NCBI GenBank assembly: GCA_903813345.2
Contig: CAIIXF020000004.1
Coordinates: 9,186,196-9,250,195, forward strand
Source: Owenia fusiformis
Taxonomy: Eukaryota; Annelida; Polychaeta; Sabellida; Oweniidae
Direction: 5' to 3'
Length of the DNA stretch: 64,000 nt
Each line of letters opens with the position of its first letter. Within the stretch, counting starts at the first letter, position 1. Of the stretch, positions 13,084 through 25,788 are shown piece after piece. The translations under genes were made by a program, and so were the position numbers. The notes under the pieces were generated by a model, which did no database searches, was not told the origin of the DNA, and saw only the letters and a list, made by a program, of their open reading frames with translations.

Positions 13084-13184
13084 AATAACGTCATTTCTGC
13101 GATCGATATAGTGAAATATTGGACCTTGGGCCTTCGGCCCTCGGTCCAATATTTCACTATATCGCCCTTAGAAATGACGTTATT
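13084..13184. repeat. Perfect-type hairpin repeat (~43-bp arms)
   Basis: Arms TAATAACGTCATTTCTGCGA and its complement, with ATATAGTGAAATATTGGACC and its complement inside, surround a short TTGGGCCTTCGGCCCTC centre. It would fold into an almost uninterrupted stem-loop. It is likely a short palindromic MITE. Confidence 0.7.
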
Positions 13185-14379
13185 GTACTATTATTTCCAT
13201 AACCAAATAATTAGATAATTTAAAATAATTATGTCAAATTGCATCCATCGTTCTTATCGACTGATTTTCGACTTTTTCTTCTGATTATGACGAATGTTTG
13301 GACCGGAAATCCTTGGTATTGTTTTTTTTGCATTGAAACTGGATTGTATCATCTTACTTGATTCAAACCATTGGACAAGTGAAGTGATATGCGCAAACAT
13401 GAATATTTCTAAATGAAATAATCGGTTAAAAGTCACTAAAACCCTCTTGTTGAACCAAGTGTCTGGACTCTTGCCCCTCCCCCTCCCACATCACCTACTC
13501 TTGCGGAGGTGTGATGCACAGAGCAGGGGGTAAGGTCACTGGGTTTAAACTAAATAATTTCCAAAAGATAATACCATTCGGTACAAGCATTGTAATGAAT
13601 ATACTAGAGAGAGTACCATTCGTGTCAGATGCAATTTATCGTTTAAGTCTAAATATCTTAATATCTTTGTTTGTGTTTATCCCGTTTTTATCCCAAGTCA
13701 TTTAGCTAGTCTCTCAGCCGATGAATACACCTGTCAAATACTTACCTGCAAAATATGGGAGGTACGAATCACTCCTTAAACAATAATCCATTGTCCATGT
13801 GGGCGTAAGATCAGTTTCAGATCTTGAGCCTCTTGAGATGAATGATTTGTTGGCACTCAGGTTTATTTTCTTATGATCATCTTTGCTTTATCAAGATTAG
13901 TGGTGTTATTAATATTAGTATATTAATCGATATTATTTAAATATCAATGATATCAACAAGATTTAAACGTGATTATTTTTGTCCTTAATAGTAAGGCGAC
14001 AAGGCCACATTATGACTGAACGTTTTACTATAGACTGTAGAATTTTGACTTTTAGACTTTTTGTAAAAATTAGCAAGATGTCACAAAATGAGATGATAAC
14101 TTGATGTTCCAATTTATTTGTTGGTCGTTACATGGTACCTGATCCCAAGACCGTTTCAACCTAGTCATTGGCATATCAACGCGTTAGGCAGGCGAGGTAA
14201 ACACCTCACCATTTTGTACAAAAATGTATTTTCAGACATTTTAAAAACTAAAACCTGTTGAAATAAATTCCAACGCACTCGATTAGGAGTTAGTATCATC
14301 GTCCCTCAGTATACGAATGAAGAATGGATTCATTTATCTAAGTTAAGACTTTATATTTTATCACCACCGGAGACAAACA

Positions 14380-14612
14380 AAAAACAATTCAAGTGTGTCG
14401 ACGATGGTTCAAATCGATGAAAAGTCCAATCAGTTCGAACAAATTGCTTGTCAAAGCAAGACATGTTCAAATCAATCAATGCAAGGGTCTCATCAAACAA
14501 AGTGTTCAAGAAAAACAATTCAAGTACAATCAATGAATGTTCAAATCAATCAATGCAAGGGTCTCATCAAACAAAGTGTTCAAGAAAAACAATTCAAGTA
14601 CAATCAATGAAA
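14380..14612. repeat. 74-bp tandem duplication
   Basis: Two nearly identical 74-bp units start at ~14463 and ~14537, marked by ATGTTCAAATCAATCAATGC. A diverged partial copy lies just upstream. The open frames across it are artefacts. Confidence 0.75.
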
Positions 14613-14857
14613 ACTGTATGATTAATCAGTAAAACAAGCAAGTTTTATTGTAAGTGGAACAATGCTCGAAATGTTTGATTCATAAACTGAACTTGGCATT
14701 TCCAATTTTTCTCACGAATGTAGCGATGCGTACATCATTACAGAGGAGGAGATTTCCCAGAGTTCATAGATGGCATCGTCTTACATTGACCTCCTATTAT
14801 CAAAATATAACCAAGGATTGTGGGAGCTCTTTACTTCTTGTTCGCACTGACACAGAC

Positions 14858-15055
14858 AGGTGTCAGAATATAGAAATATGGAAAATATGGCAATAAAGAA
14901 GCACACCGAATCTAGCCGCAATGCCACAAAGGTGTCAGAATATAAATATGGAAAATATGGCAATAAAGATGCAGACCAAGTCTAGCCGCAATACCACAAA
15001 GGTGTCAGAATATAGAAATATGGCAATAAAGATGCAGACCAAGTCTTGCCGCAAT
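14858..15055. repeat. ~70-bp tandem triplication
   Basis: Three copies, marked by GGTGTCAGAATATA and TAGCCGCAAT, start at ~14859, ~14930 and ~15000. No coding signal was seen. Confidence 0.75.
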
Positions 15056-15526
15056 ACCTCGACTCAATATAAGAAGTGAATGATATTGTAACCTCACGGT
15101 TGTGTACAACTCATTCCATCCAATTTAAATTCATTAATTGAAATACCTAATTAAATTAATTCAGGCCGAGTCGAATGAACTAAAAGAATGCAGGAGTTTA
15201 TCATATGGCGGAGCCATGAATAATTTATAAAACTGAATAAAGTAATGCAAATTAGGCTCAAATTTAAATCATTTGAATTCATAATAAGAATGATTTACAA
15301 TTATATTTAAATTGAGAATAAATTATTGTCAAAGTGACATATAGCGCGAACAATATTATTGGTCTGTATATTTTAGATAACAAATATGGTATATCTTGCT
15401 CGACACTTATGGAGCCCCCTCCTGCCCTTAAATGAAACGCAAGATTATTGCTCGACCATCTTTGTTTTACCACTAAAAAGCTACTGGTAAAGCCACTGTT
15501 TACTGTGTCCGATGTTAGGCGTCGTT

Positions 15527-15766
15527 GGACGGGAGGTAAAGCTACGCTATTAAGATAATTTGTCCATGAGGATGTAATATAACGACAGCGAAGATGAGTG
15601 TCCCCTTTTCAATTTTTTCAATGACATAACTATGAGTTTTTCCCATATCATTGTTCTCAATTGGGGATTTTAATACTTCAAAGCGGAGAACAATTTTCAA
15701 ATGGGCCATTATTCTTCACGTTCATGTACAACTTTTCTCAAAAATGTGAAACTTAACCTCCCTAAT
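15527..15766. mobile_element. MITE with GGGAGGTTAAGC-type ends
   Basis: The left end GGGAGGTAAAGCTACGCTAT and right end TGTGAAACTTAACCTCCC form imperfect inverted repeats. Similar ends recur at ~18.29-18.55 kb and ~21.34-21.60 kb, defining a local family. Confidence 0.45.
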
Positions 15767-16051
15767 GTTTTATTTAAAGTATAGCCCCTTCGGAATGCGT
15801 TTATGGGATGGCCCGCAGATTTAGCGTACACAAACTATGTATGGCTTGCACATAAACTTGACGGTTGCTCGGTTTCATACTCTCATCTTTTTAGCACTGT
15901 TTATTTTCTCAAGCGCATTATATTGTCGTCAATCTCATCAATTCTATATTATTCACGTACCGTCGAGAGTAGGATCAGGTGAATTTTGATGATTTTCCAA
16001 GTTCATTTTTAATTAGTTCACATTGACTTATGCTATATGTCCTATATGTTA

Positions 16052-16269
16052 CACTCCCCTTCATAAATTTGGCAACTCGAAGTCTCCTTTTTTGATGTAT
16101 CATTAACAGCTGGTTTGTGCTTGGTAATTAAAAAATGGTAAAGTTTGTCATCAATTTCCGAAATATGTGTATTGTACTTAAGGAACACAACCAAGAATCA
16201 AACACATTAACAGGTTTTGATATGTTTTCCGATGAATACTTCCTGTCGCCAAACTTATGGAGGGGAGTG
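16052..16269. mobile_element. Tc1/mariner-type MITE, CACTCCCCTCC family (218 bp)
   Basis: The element is flanked by TA on both sides. Its ends are CACTCCCCTTCATAAATTTG and, inverted, CACTCCCCTCCATAAGTTTG. It is a short internal-deletion form of the 875-bp element at 58.7 kb, with no coding capacity. Confidence 0.75.
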
Positions 16270-16465
16270 TATATTTGATTAGCTCGAGAAGGAAGTATAG
16301 GGGGTGGTCGATTTTTTGAACAAAATGTCACGGTCTGTATATAGCAATCAGAAACAACCTTTTTATTTTTATTAATTCGAGAAACAGTTGGTACTTCGAG
16401 AAAATATTTTGATTTAAGGAAAAGACGTAATACTAATTAACCCTCCGACTTAAGTCCACTAAATA

Positions 16466-16605
16466 TACACTACCCTCCAAAAATGTGACAGCCTGGTGTC
16501 CCCTTTGGATCACTAATATCCGATCTATTATAAATAAAGAACAAAATTGATATTTAAACATTGAATTTCCAGTTGCAAAATTTATGAAGGGGGGGGGGGG
16601 GGGTA
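16466..16605. mobile_element. Diverged relative of the CACTCCCCTCC MITE
   Basis: It starts TACACTACCCTCCAAAAATG and ends GTTGCAAAATTTATGAAGG, followed by a long G-run (~16590-16603) and GTA. The termini match the family in diverged form. The G expansion sits where the CTCCCC end would be. Confidence 0.45.
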
Positions 16606-17804
16606 TTTTGTTATCAGTAATTACAACGTATAATAGGGTTCAAACTAGAAATGTAAACTTCCCTTGGGAAGAAAAAGGATTGCATAAAAAATAAGTTTGA
16701 TGCTTCAACCCATCGACATCGGAATGATTTACCATTCGCATTGGGAATACTTGATATTTGCTATTCAGTGATGTATACGATAGAGCTGATAATGTTCCAA
16801 ATAGTACCTCGGAAACCTCATTAGGATACAATTGGTCTCATTTGTTGTTTTCATTATCTATCGATTATTTCCGAAAAATTCCGAGTATCACAGACTCACT
16901 GTGACATTGAAATCCCTACAACTATAATTGTGTTCCTCTTACTTTCTAATTTATGTTTTCGTATGCACTTGAAAACACAAATGGCAACATTCGAAACCTT
17001 ACAACACAAACCCATGTAAATCATTACACCATGAGCCACGATGAAATAATATAAATCACCACGTCGTTCTTTTGGAGGCGCCGTATCATATGCCCTAGGA
17101 TTAAAAATCTCATGAAACCGGTCATATGATAGGGATCACTCACTGAAAAAATCAACATGTTCATATTTACAACTGAGTCTGTTTGACAACTCATCATCTA
17201 CGATTCTAAAAAAGGCTTAAACAACGACCATCTTTCAATGTCAAATTATACATAATACATTGTGAAATAATTCGATTTCCAAAAAATATTTTGAATTGAT
17301 CATTGACTCTGTTCAACCTCATATTGATGAAAACAAAAAAGATCCGACAATGACTCATAAACCATGGAGAAATTAAACGTTCAAGACCAACATAGACGGC
17401 GAGAATATGGAGTGGCGTTGTAAATGTTCAAAACGATGTAGGCTGGATGGTAAGCGTTGTAAGTGGGCGTCAAAAATAAGTACACTTTTTGGGAAAATAA
17501 AATTGGTGACTGGCACTACAAATGGCCCTCTTCCAAAACAATTACAACCCCTCAGTTATAATTAATTATGTACACGGTGCATAATTAAATGTTGTCTAAC
17601 CATCACATGTATTTAATGGTTACATCAATCGTGTTTAGTCTGTTACGCATGTCGAAATGATATTAACGTCATGTCATATCGCCAAGGTGATCAGACATTA
17701 ATCATGAATTATACAATTTTTGGGATTCATGGAAGTCGTAGTACCAGATTTCTATTGAGGCATTTGTCACATAAACATCTCGAGCACTGACGGACACATC
17801 TTTA

Positions 17805-18109
17805 CACACGGTGACTATCCAGGACCCGTATATCGCAAGCAAGTTCCCGCTGAAATCGCGAGCAATGAGCTCATGTTAGAAGCGGGACTTTGAGAGATAT
17901 GATAAAATATAGTTATAGTTGAAGAACGTCGTTGCCCTGGCATTGAAATAGCCATTGTACTATCTGGTACTACGAAATACAGTTGTACTGAGTTTCACTT
18001 ACTAAAGGTTCATAGAAAATTTTATATTTCAATTTTATCATATATCTCAAGGCCCCGCTTCTAACATCATTGCTCGCGATATCAGCGGGGCCTGAATAGT
18101 CCCCGTGTT
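17805..18109. mobile_element. ~300-bp inverted-repeat MITE
   Basis: The arms are ~90 bp. The left arm has GTGACTATCCAGGACCCG and GATATGATAAAATATAG, and the right arm has the complement, including ATCAGCGGGGCCTGAATAGT. The centre is non-coding. It lies in the interval before plakin exon 18763. Confidence 0.6.
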
Positions 18110-18285
18110 TACTGTTCACTCTTCACGCAATCAAATAAATCTCCCAACAGTCATGCTTAAAACCATGGTCAGACATTTTTAGGACTATTGCATAGAGTGA
18201 AAAGGGGATGTGTATTGTGTGTTCCAAGATAAGCCAATTGCAAAATAGTGAAACAACTCGTATAAGGCTTTGACTTCGATCATTA

Positions 18286-18548
18286 GGAAGGTTCAGGTAC
18301 ACGTTTTGAGGGGACTTGTACGCGAACGAGTAGAATTACTGTCCTCTAGTGATTTGTTCTTCCCTTCGAATTATTTACTTGTTCAATAATTGAGTATAGC
18401 ACGTGTATAAGGTGTACGGAAAATACACGTGATTGAAAAACCACTTAAGAGGGGGGGGGGGCAGAAATTCTTTGAGGTCATTATATTACACGTTCATGTA
18501 CACGTTCTCTTAGAAACGTGTAGCTTAACTATCATTGGTTTATAGAAC
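18286..18548. mobile_element. MITE-like repeat with ACACGTTTTNAGA ends
   Basis: The left end GGAAGGTTCAGGTACACGTT and right end AAACGTGTAGCTTAACTATC are imperfect inverted repeats of the same family as the element at ~21.34 kb. The interior has a G-run at ~18450. Confidence 0.4.
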
Positions 18549-18762
18549 AAAACATCAGTTATAACTTTTAAAACTGTTCTATATTCAAAGGTCTAACTCC
18601 ACAGTTATCAATTATTGGTCTTACACCACTAAATACATATAAATATATGACATTAACCTCCTTACCATTAAAAGAAACATATTGATTAACATGCAGAAAC
18701 AAACATATAACAATACCATGATGGAAATTTGGTAGTAATGAAAATCCCATTGTGTGTTGCAG

Positions 18763-21700
18763 AGAGTAATGGCAAAAGCTCAGCAGTGTCAGGAACGGTT
18801 GCAACAAGCGAATGTCTCTGATGACTTCGTAAAGGTACGTTAGAATCCACAGGCCCGTAACCAGGGGGGATTCGATGGATTCGAACCCCCATCCTGGCCA
18901 AATAATTTTTTCCAAATCATGCAGTTTTTCACCATACTGAGCACTTTTTTAGTGATTTTGGACCTGGATTGTCAAAAGTGAACCCCCCTGGAATTTTTCA
19001 AATAGTGAACCCCCCTTGGCAAATCCTGTCTACTGTCCTGATCCGTACAGTTGTTTGTAATTCTGATGTGTTGTTTGTACTGTTAATGCATTGTTAGTAA
19101 TGTTGATTTGTTTGTAATCTCAGTGATAGTACTGATGCGTTGTCTGAGTCTTGGGATTAAATAATGTAATCAATTTCAGTTTTACAAAGATTATGAGACG
19201 TATGATGCTGGTCTCAACAAAGATTTCCTCGGTGTAACTTCAGACAATGACCCACAAGAAACAAACAGTCTCCTTACCTCACTAGTTGTAAGTCCACCAT
19301 TTAGTAATTTGTACATAAAGACTTTTGTACATATACGAGTATTTAATAGTCAAAAGTCCCTTTATGTTAATTTGTGAGGATATAATATTTGATCTAAAGG
19401 GGCAACAAGGCCTATGAAGAGAAAATAGGAAAACTTCAACTTTTTCTGAGCCATCAAGGCAACATTTTGCTTAACATCTTCTTTGACATACCTATTTTAT
19501 TAAAACGTATGAATAAACTATTACATTTCAGCATTAAGAAGTGTTGCTGTTTTTATTGTTGATATTTTAAGCACTATTTTTCTTAGGATCTTCACGAGAA
19601 ATTCTCCGAATGGACAAAGATCACACGTGACTTTATTGAACAAGGGTTAAAGGTGAAATTCCCGGTGACTGCACCATGTGGTAGACAGTGGAAGTCTATG
19701 TGTACATATAAATCCAAGAATGTAAGTACGTAAAATGTGCATAGCTTCTTCATTTAAAACTTAAACCTCAAACCCGGTTGTCAGGCCCGTAGCCCCCCGG
19801 CCAAAAATATATTTTAAAATCATGCAGTTTTTCGCCATTCTGAGCACGTTCAAGTGATTTTGGCCATTTTTGGACCAAAATTGTCACAAGTGAACCCCCT
19901 GGAATTTTTCAAAAAGTGAACCCCCCTCCCCCCTTGGCAAATCTGGCTACGGGTCCGGGTGTTAAGAGAAATTAGAAAAGTATCAACTTTATTCATTGAC
20001 CAAACTATAATTCAAATATTTCAGGGGAAATATAAACAGACGCTTCCATTTTGACAACCGAAAATACACCAAACTCCTAAATACTTCGCGAGATGTAATG
20101 TCTACTGGTGTTCTTGCCAGATTATAAGTTATTTTATTTTCTTGCATCTTTCAATTTGGACTCAGTAGGCTGTTTGTGTATATCATGGCACTTCAAATTA
20201 TTTTGAGTTTCTTTATATCTGTTTATAGAATGTGTCTCTGTGTCCCTGACTGTTGTGTTATAATTGCAGCTTGTATTGCATAATATTATATGATGCCTGG
20301 TATTATTAGCTATACGTTTTTAATTATTTGTAGATAATATATAGATTATGCATTTTGGTTTATTTTATAATAGCCCCTTATTCTAGCAAATGTTTGCTTG
20401 ATTGTAGCTAGGTGTGGTAGAAAATGAAGATCTTACTATCATTGGCTCCAGAAACAACACATGGACTGTAAGTTACCCATAGTACAACACCTCTCCTTCT
20501 CAGAGTTTACACCCGGGGATTTGAACATTTTATTTTCGTCTAGTGTAGTTTATGATTTTCACCCAATGAACAAGTACACAAGTTCATATCATTCGAGATA
20601 ACACCCATACATAGCAATAATTCAGTTTGAGAAATGTGCAGTACCAAAATGTGATAACGCTATGCATTTCCAAAGTGTAGAAATGCTGTTTACTGTTTTC
20701 TCGAAATACCATTCGCATGTTTTTACCTTTCTTTTCTATTTCATTAGATATTTTGTTACTTATCACATTTAAAATGAACACGTTTTGTACATGTGGTGCG
20801 TTTTAGGTGCAAAATTCTTCGACAGGAGAGGGCAATGTCCCAGCCTTGGCTCTATTGTTTCCTCAACCTGATAGAACCCCATTAGGAACGGCAACACGGT
20901 ATGTGTATTTTGCACCTTACAGTTATTAATACTAAAGCTAAGTCCTAGAAATTATACTGATTCTAGAAATTATTAATTTTAGTAGAATTATAACATGTCT
21001 CTCTTGACCTTTTAATGTAATTTTGTCTTTAACTGGGCATGATTGTAATCTAATTCAGCTCAACATTTTAAAATTTTCAAAACTTTTATCAGTTCATGAA
21101 TATTTATTTTTAATTTTTGAGCAATTTAAAAAATAACAATTTGTAGCTACGTAGACTTGACGGTTTCTTATTTTAGGTTGAAGTTGAAGCTTTACCTTCT
21201 CTGGGTCTTACAGAGACGATATGTGTGTCAACAGCTTCTACATGTTCTCACAAATACATACAGAGAATGGAAAGCTGAAGAGGTATAACTTGAATAATGT
21301 CATAAATATTTCTTCATTCATTCTATATATATATAAGGGAGAATTTGAGTAAACACGAGAGAGGTTAAGCTACACGTTTTTAAGATATCTTTCACGTGTA
21401 CGCGAACGTATTATGTATGTTCCCCTAGGGATCAACTGTTTACTTGTTTGACTGAATCTGCAGGTAAAAGGTAAAACGTTGTAATTAGGTCCATGGGAAA
21501 CAATTCAGAGGTGGACAGTAACACCCGCTAGTCATAACATTAGATGCACGTCGCCGTTCAATTTTTTTAAAACGTGTAGCTTTGCCTGCCTATTTTATCA
21601 CATTTCTTTAATATACGATCTTTATTCAGTTGTTGATTCACATCTTTTGATAAAACTATCCCTACAATTTCAATATTTTGACTTGGCTTCTTAAAAGAAG

Positions 21701-24700
21701 AGATTCATAAACAATATATTAGGTTCGGGCACCCAGCGAGTTACATCATGATGTGTATCCCCAAACATGCCATTTTGAGTTTGAAATTGATTTCTGTCTA
21801 AAAGTTAACATTTAAACCACGATATATGTGATTCCAGTCTAAAATTCTAGCTGCAGTCGATGAAGAACTGTTAGCAATAATGGATATAGCCGACAGTCTC
21901 ATTACGAAGGACAGCGCCCCTTTAGCTGAATACATGCAGTTGGAGGCCACGTCAGCGAGGCTAAGGGACAAAATCTCCATGGGAAGTAGCTCCATACCCC
22001 AACCTGGTAATATCACGTGACGTGACGTCATTATTGTGCATTCCTAACATCTCTATCTCTGACCTTTAAATTTTCCGAAAATAAGAAACAGAGCTTATTT
22101 TTAGTGCATATTTTTGAAAATATTGAAGCTACTTGAAGCTTCTTGATAACCAAATTCATGCATTTTGAAGAGAGCCTTGTTTGCTATAGAGCTTTAAAAT
22201 ATCGCGGGAGGGCCCGTTTTAATGAAATTTTTGGAGATCTACATTTTTACCATCAAATTATACTATCAGTTATCACACGTTTCAGCATGTGATACAGGAA
22301 ATATTCCACGAAATGTAATACTGTATCATCCACGAAAGCGAAGCTTGAGTGGTGATACATTGTTACCCGAGTGGAATATTTCCTGTATCACATAAGCTGA
22401 AACGTGTGATGACGATTTTATCACATGTCTAGGAATCTTGAAGCATTTTGATTTGGTCAGTTATGATTGTGTTCAGTACCTGGTGTACTTCTGGTAACTA
22501 TTATAATTTTTGATTTCGCTTTGAAACAATATGACGTCATACCGTTGTATTCGTACTTGTTTGTGAAATATTATGACGTCATATTGTTTTCCTTAGCTAG
22601 AAGTGATATAATCAGTGACGTCACATCGTTGCTATTGATCATCACTGGTTGCCTCTAGTAACGTGTGAGACGGCCGTGTGAGACGGGAAAACTCACACGG
22701 TAATCAACCAATCAGATTACTGGAATTTTACAGAGCATGTGATAATATAATACACTCCGATCCTCTATTTAATGACAAAGGCCTATTTAAATTCAATAAG
22801 TAATTTTCTATTGAAACAATTTTTTATAGATGCATCCACTTAATTCACAAAAGGCAGTTCTCAAGTTTGTTTACACTAAGGAAACAATTTTCCGACTACA
22901 AACTTTGAGGTTTTCAAAAAACAATGGATACATAACTGTTTCATATCTCGAGTCAAGTGTCGTTTTTGTTAACTAGATATCAGAGATTTCTTCACCTTTC
23001 AAACACTTACTGTTATCTCATTTTCCACAACCTTAAGCCGGAAGTTATAAATGAAATAAATAGCGATGATTTTTCTGTGATTTTCCGTTATCTGGGAGCT
23101 TATATACTAGAACTTATGCAATGCTGTGGTCGTTCTTCTAAACTATTATTCCAGATGAGCAAATCTCCGATTAATTATCGGGAATAAAATAAACAATAAA
23201 CAATATCACATGACGGTTTTCTGTTTGCAGTAACTGATGAGGAAAGACAGACGGTTCTTGCTCAGGGGAAAAATATTACTGACTTACTTGAGCAGTATCA
23301 GGTATAGATCAACCCCTCTTTTAATTTGTCAATCAGAAGTCAACATTCGATAGCGTAAAACTTTTCATGATTGAATTAGTTTGTCACTCAAGTACTATAG
23401 GTCTGGAATTCATACCTTCGATTACTTTTCAAAATTGCCAGACATTAAAAATACTTGAACAGATGATCCGAAAGGAAACCTCTGATTGATAACTTTTGGA
23501 GGGAGTGTATGATAAATACTTCTTTGAATTTGTTAGATAATTAAAGTTAAATGTTTCTCATATACCGAAACATGGTTGATAAAAACACAGGGCCTGAAGG
23601 TATAAAAAATATTAGATATGTTTAGGGTATAGATGATAGAGGTAGACCCTGAAGATAATTTTATTCGTCTTTATACTGACATTCAGCCAAATTAAGTTGC
23701 TAAAATTATACCGAATATATCATTTCAGAACTTTATGTTTGGTTTGGAAGAATTGAGAAGATCTTTCGAGACTTGTAGTCCTGCTTTGAAGGTGAACGAC
23801 GAATTGGATCATTTTATCACCACGCCTCTGCAGAAACGATTCAGGTTTGTTTAGATATTAGGTGTTAAGCGACACGTTTTAAGATAGCTTGTAGCCTACG
23901 AGAACGTGAAATATCAGACACCAGATATTGCTGTCCCCGGTTGTTTTTTCGTTTTATCTATAAATAAATGAATATTTCGAATAGGAAAATCAATCATTAA
24001 GGACCATGATAATTCTACGTATACACGTATGATACTAGCGGATCCAGAAGCTAACAAGGGGCCCACATTTCAAATCAAGAAAAACGTTTTGGGCCCCTAA
24101 ATCCCCAAATTTGGCCCAAATATGAAAAGGCCAAGTAATGCCCCCCCCCCCTGGATCAGCCAGTGTATGAGTTCTCTAAATCCTATCTCTGACTTCTGTT
24201 TCTGTTACTGTTAGTGTACCAGAACAGTACGTAGTCCTAAAATATCATTTCAATTAAAAAGTGATTGTGTGAATCTGCTATTTTCTCGTTTATCTATTCA
24301 AAAATGACAAATGATGTTGTTTACCCCTGTGAATTGGTAATGAATATTTCAAGAATAATCAGGAAATATTCAGGAATATTCAGTAACAAAATTCATGAAC
24401 TATTCTTCAAAGAAGAAGAATATTCATGAAATATTCAATAATATCCTTGAACAGAAATTTGGACAGTTCTTCAAAATTTTTTATTATTTGTATTTGTGAA
24501 TATTCATGAAATTTGGATCATCATTATGCTTGAAAAATTCTTGTATACTGCTCGTAAATCATTACAGAATATAGAAGATTAAATATTCTTCATTTTTCTT
24601 CAAAAAATCCATCTCAAGGTTTTTGTGCTCATTAAATATTCAAAAATATTCTTGAACAGCAATTTGTTGTTCTTGATTATTCTTAAATATTCTTCCAATT

Positions 24701-25788
24701 CCTACATATATTACTGAATTATGCTGTACTGCTGTCTACTGTAGGTTCATGAAAATGAATCAAATATTCTTCTTTATAGTATTGTTAAAGTACGTGAATT
24801 TCTGAAGAATACATAGGAATGAATGTTCTTATGTGTTTATTTTAGGTATACGCAACAAGAACACTTCGTCAAGGAAACCGTCACTGAGGTTACAGAAACT
24901 ACGACAATTGAGGCACCAAAACGAGTCCAATCCGAGGCATATGTTTCGGGATCACAGGAAGAAAAGAAAAAGTTTGTCATAAGTGCTGTTCATGACACGA
25001 AAAACGACGCGCGTGTGTCGATTTTAGAAGCAACAGAAATGGGTATAGTCAATATGGGAAAGGGAACATTTCTCGATACGGCAACTGGTGAAAAGATGGC
25101 GATACAATCGGCGATGAATCGAGGTTTGATAGAAGTTGAGTTTACATCAACCAAAAAGTCAGAAGAAAAACAAAGTGTCTATGGGTTGATTACAATCACG
25201 AAATCCAAACCTAAGGCATATAAAGTGAAGGGTATCACGAATTTAGCAACTGGTGAACTTGTTAGTTTGGAAGAAGCAATGTCTGAAGGGATTGTTGACG
25301 AGAATTGTCGATTTTATAGAAATATTATTACAAATGATGATATTACGGTTGAGGAAGCGATCGAACAGGGATTAATCAAGACTGAAACAGAGGAAAACGT
25401 TGAAGAAGACGAAGCCGACACGACAACATCAAAAACCTACGCCATATACGGAGTCGTTGATCAGAAATTAAAGAAGAAAATACCGTTCGCAGATGCTGTT
25501 AAGAACGGGATTCTTGAACCTGAATCGGGAACCTACATTAATAATGTTACTGATGAGAAAATCTTCGTAGGGAAAGCAATAAAGCGGGGATTCATAAAGG
25601 CAAAACACATAACAGACCCAACAACACTAGACATAGATCCACAAAACCAAATGGTAATTAAGAAAATGCAAGCCATGCGAAAGGCAGTTTTGAGCCCGTT
25701 GAAAGTCATGAACATGATGCGTGCCGTGACAACTAGTAAACAGAATGGAAAACAAACTAATGAAAATGTTACTAATGGCAACGTGTGA
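18763..25788 (+). CDS. Compact plakin: spectrin-repeat/SH3 plakin domain plus plectin-type repeats
   Basis: Plakins are cytolinkers joining junctions to intermediate filaments or microtubules. Ten exons join in phase: 18763-18834, 19180-19287, 19587-19721, 20408-20467, 20807-20898, 21177-21282, 21838-22006, 23231-23301, 23729-23844 and 24846-25788. They encode 623 residues from this point to the stop. Helical spectrin-like segments (1-90) precede an SH3 domain (~95-145; MCTYKSKN, ENEDLTIIG, NTWTVQ, VPALALLFP). A helical repeat starting LYLLWVLQRR follows, matching the plakin-domain arrangement of an SH3 embedded in spectrin repeats. After another helical repeat the last exon carries about four plectin-like repeats (~340-590). 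There is no coiled-coil rod, spectrin rod or GAS2 domain, so the protein is much shorter than desmoplakin or MACF/dystonin. The N-terminus is incomplete here, and any actin-binding domain would lie upstream. Confidence is high for the family and moderate for each exon edge. Confidence 0.85.
18850..19030. repeat. Interspersed repeat, GGCCCGTAGCC type, copy 1
   Basis: It begins AGGCCCGTAACCAGGGGGGA and contains AATCATGCAGTTTTTC and the paired block AGTGAACCCCCCTGGAATTT. It starts 16 bp after the donor of plakin exon 18763-18834. A second copy lies at 19.78 kb in a nearby intron. Confidence 0.7.
19779..19963. repeat. Interspersed repeat, GGCCCGTAGCC type, copy 2
   Basis: It shares AGGCCCGTAGCC, AAATCATGCAGTTTTTCGCC and GTGAACCCCCTGGAATTTTT with copy 1 and ends GGCTACGGGTCCGG, the complement of its start. 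The inverted ends suggest a non-autonomous DNA element. Confidence 0.7.
21342..21598. mobile_element. MITE with GGTTAAGCTACACG ends, in a plakin intron
   Basis: The left end GAGGTTAAGCTACACGTTTT and right end AAAACGTGTAGCTTTGCCTG are inverted. The interior is non-coding. It belongs to the same loose family as the elements at 15.5 and 18.3 kb. A lone diverged copy of one end lies at ~23870. Confidence 0.5.
22270..22412. repeat. Palindromic MITE (~55-bp arms)
   Basis: TATCACACGTTTCAGCATGT and CAGGAAATATTCCAC on the left are mirrored by GTGGAATATTTCCTG and AAGCTGAAACGTGTGATG on the right. It should form a long stem-loop. It sits in the plakin intron between exons 21838-22006 and 23231-23301. 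Confidence 0.7.
24038..24168. repeat. Short GGATCCAG/GGATCAGCCAGTG repeat, copy 1
   Basis: It starts CTAGCGGATCCAGAAGCTAA and ends CCCCCCTGGATCAGCCAGTG, with GGGGCCC-rich blocks inside. A related copy lies at 27.92-28.08 kb. Intronic in the plakin gene. Confidence 0.55.
24331..24701. mobile_element. AT-rich foldback repeat full of GAATATTC motifs
   Basis: The left end GAATTGGTAATGAATATTTC and right end AATATTCTTCCAATTC are inverted. The interior is packed with TTCATGAATATTC-like palindromes, so either strand could fold on itself. It lies just 5' of the last plakin exon. Confidence 0.55.
24846..25788 (+). CDS. Last plakin exon: plectin-type repeat array
   Basis: This is the 3' exon of the plakin gene. 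It enters after TTTAG with one base finishing an Arg codon begun in exon 23729-23844. It reads through to a TGA at 25786-25788. After a Thr/Glu-rich linker (FVKETVTEVTETTT) come repeats of the plectin-repeat style: GTFLDTATGEKMAIQSAMNR, then ITNLATGELVSLEEAMSEGI, then DDITVEEAIEQGLIK, then GTYINNVTDEKIFVGKAIKR. Plectin repeats bind intermediate filaments in vertebrate plakins. The spacing here is irregular and no full five-repeat B/C module is clear, so filament binding is only an inference. The tail is basic and Asn/Lys-rich (MRKAVLSPLKVMNMMRAV). Confidence 0.85.

Larger units (their letters stand above)
10013..18762 (+). other. Long repeat-rich interval, probable plakin intron
   Basis: If the exon at 9732 belongs to the plakin gene, this is an 8.75-kb intron. 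It contains a 15-bp minisatellite, several MITEs and hairpins, and two short tandem duplications, all listed separately. I looked for intermediate phase-0 exons. The best donor (AAG|GTGAGT at ~12630) is preceded by stops in all three frames, so none is called. Confidence 0.5.
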
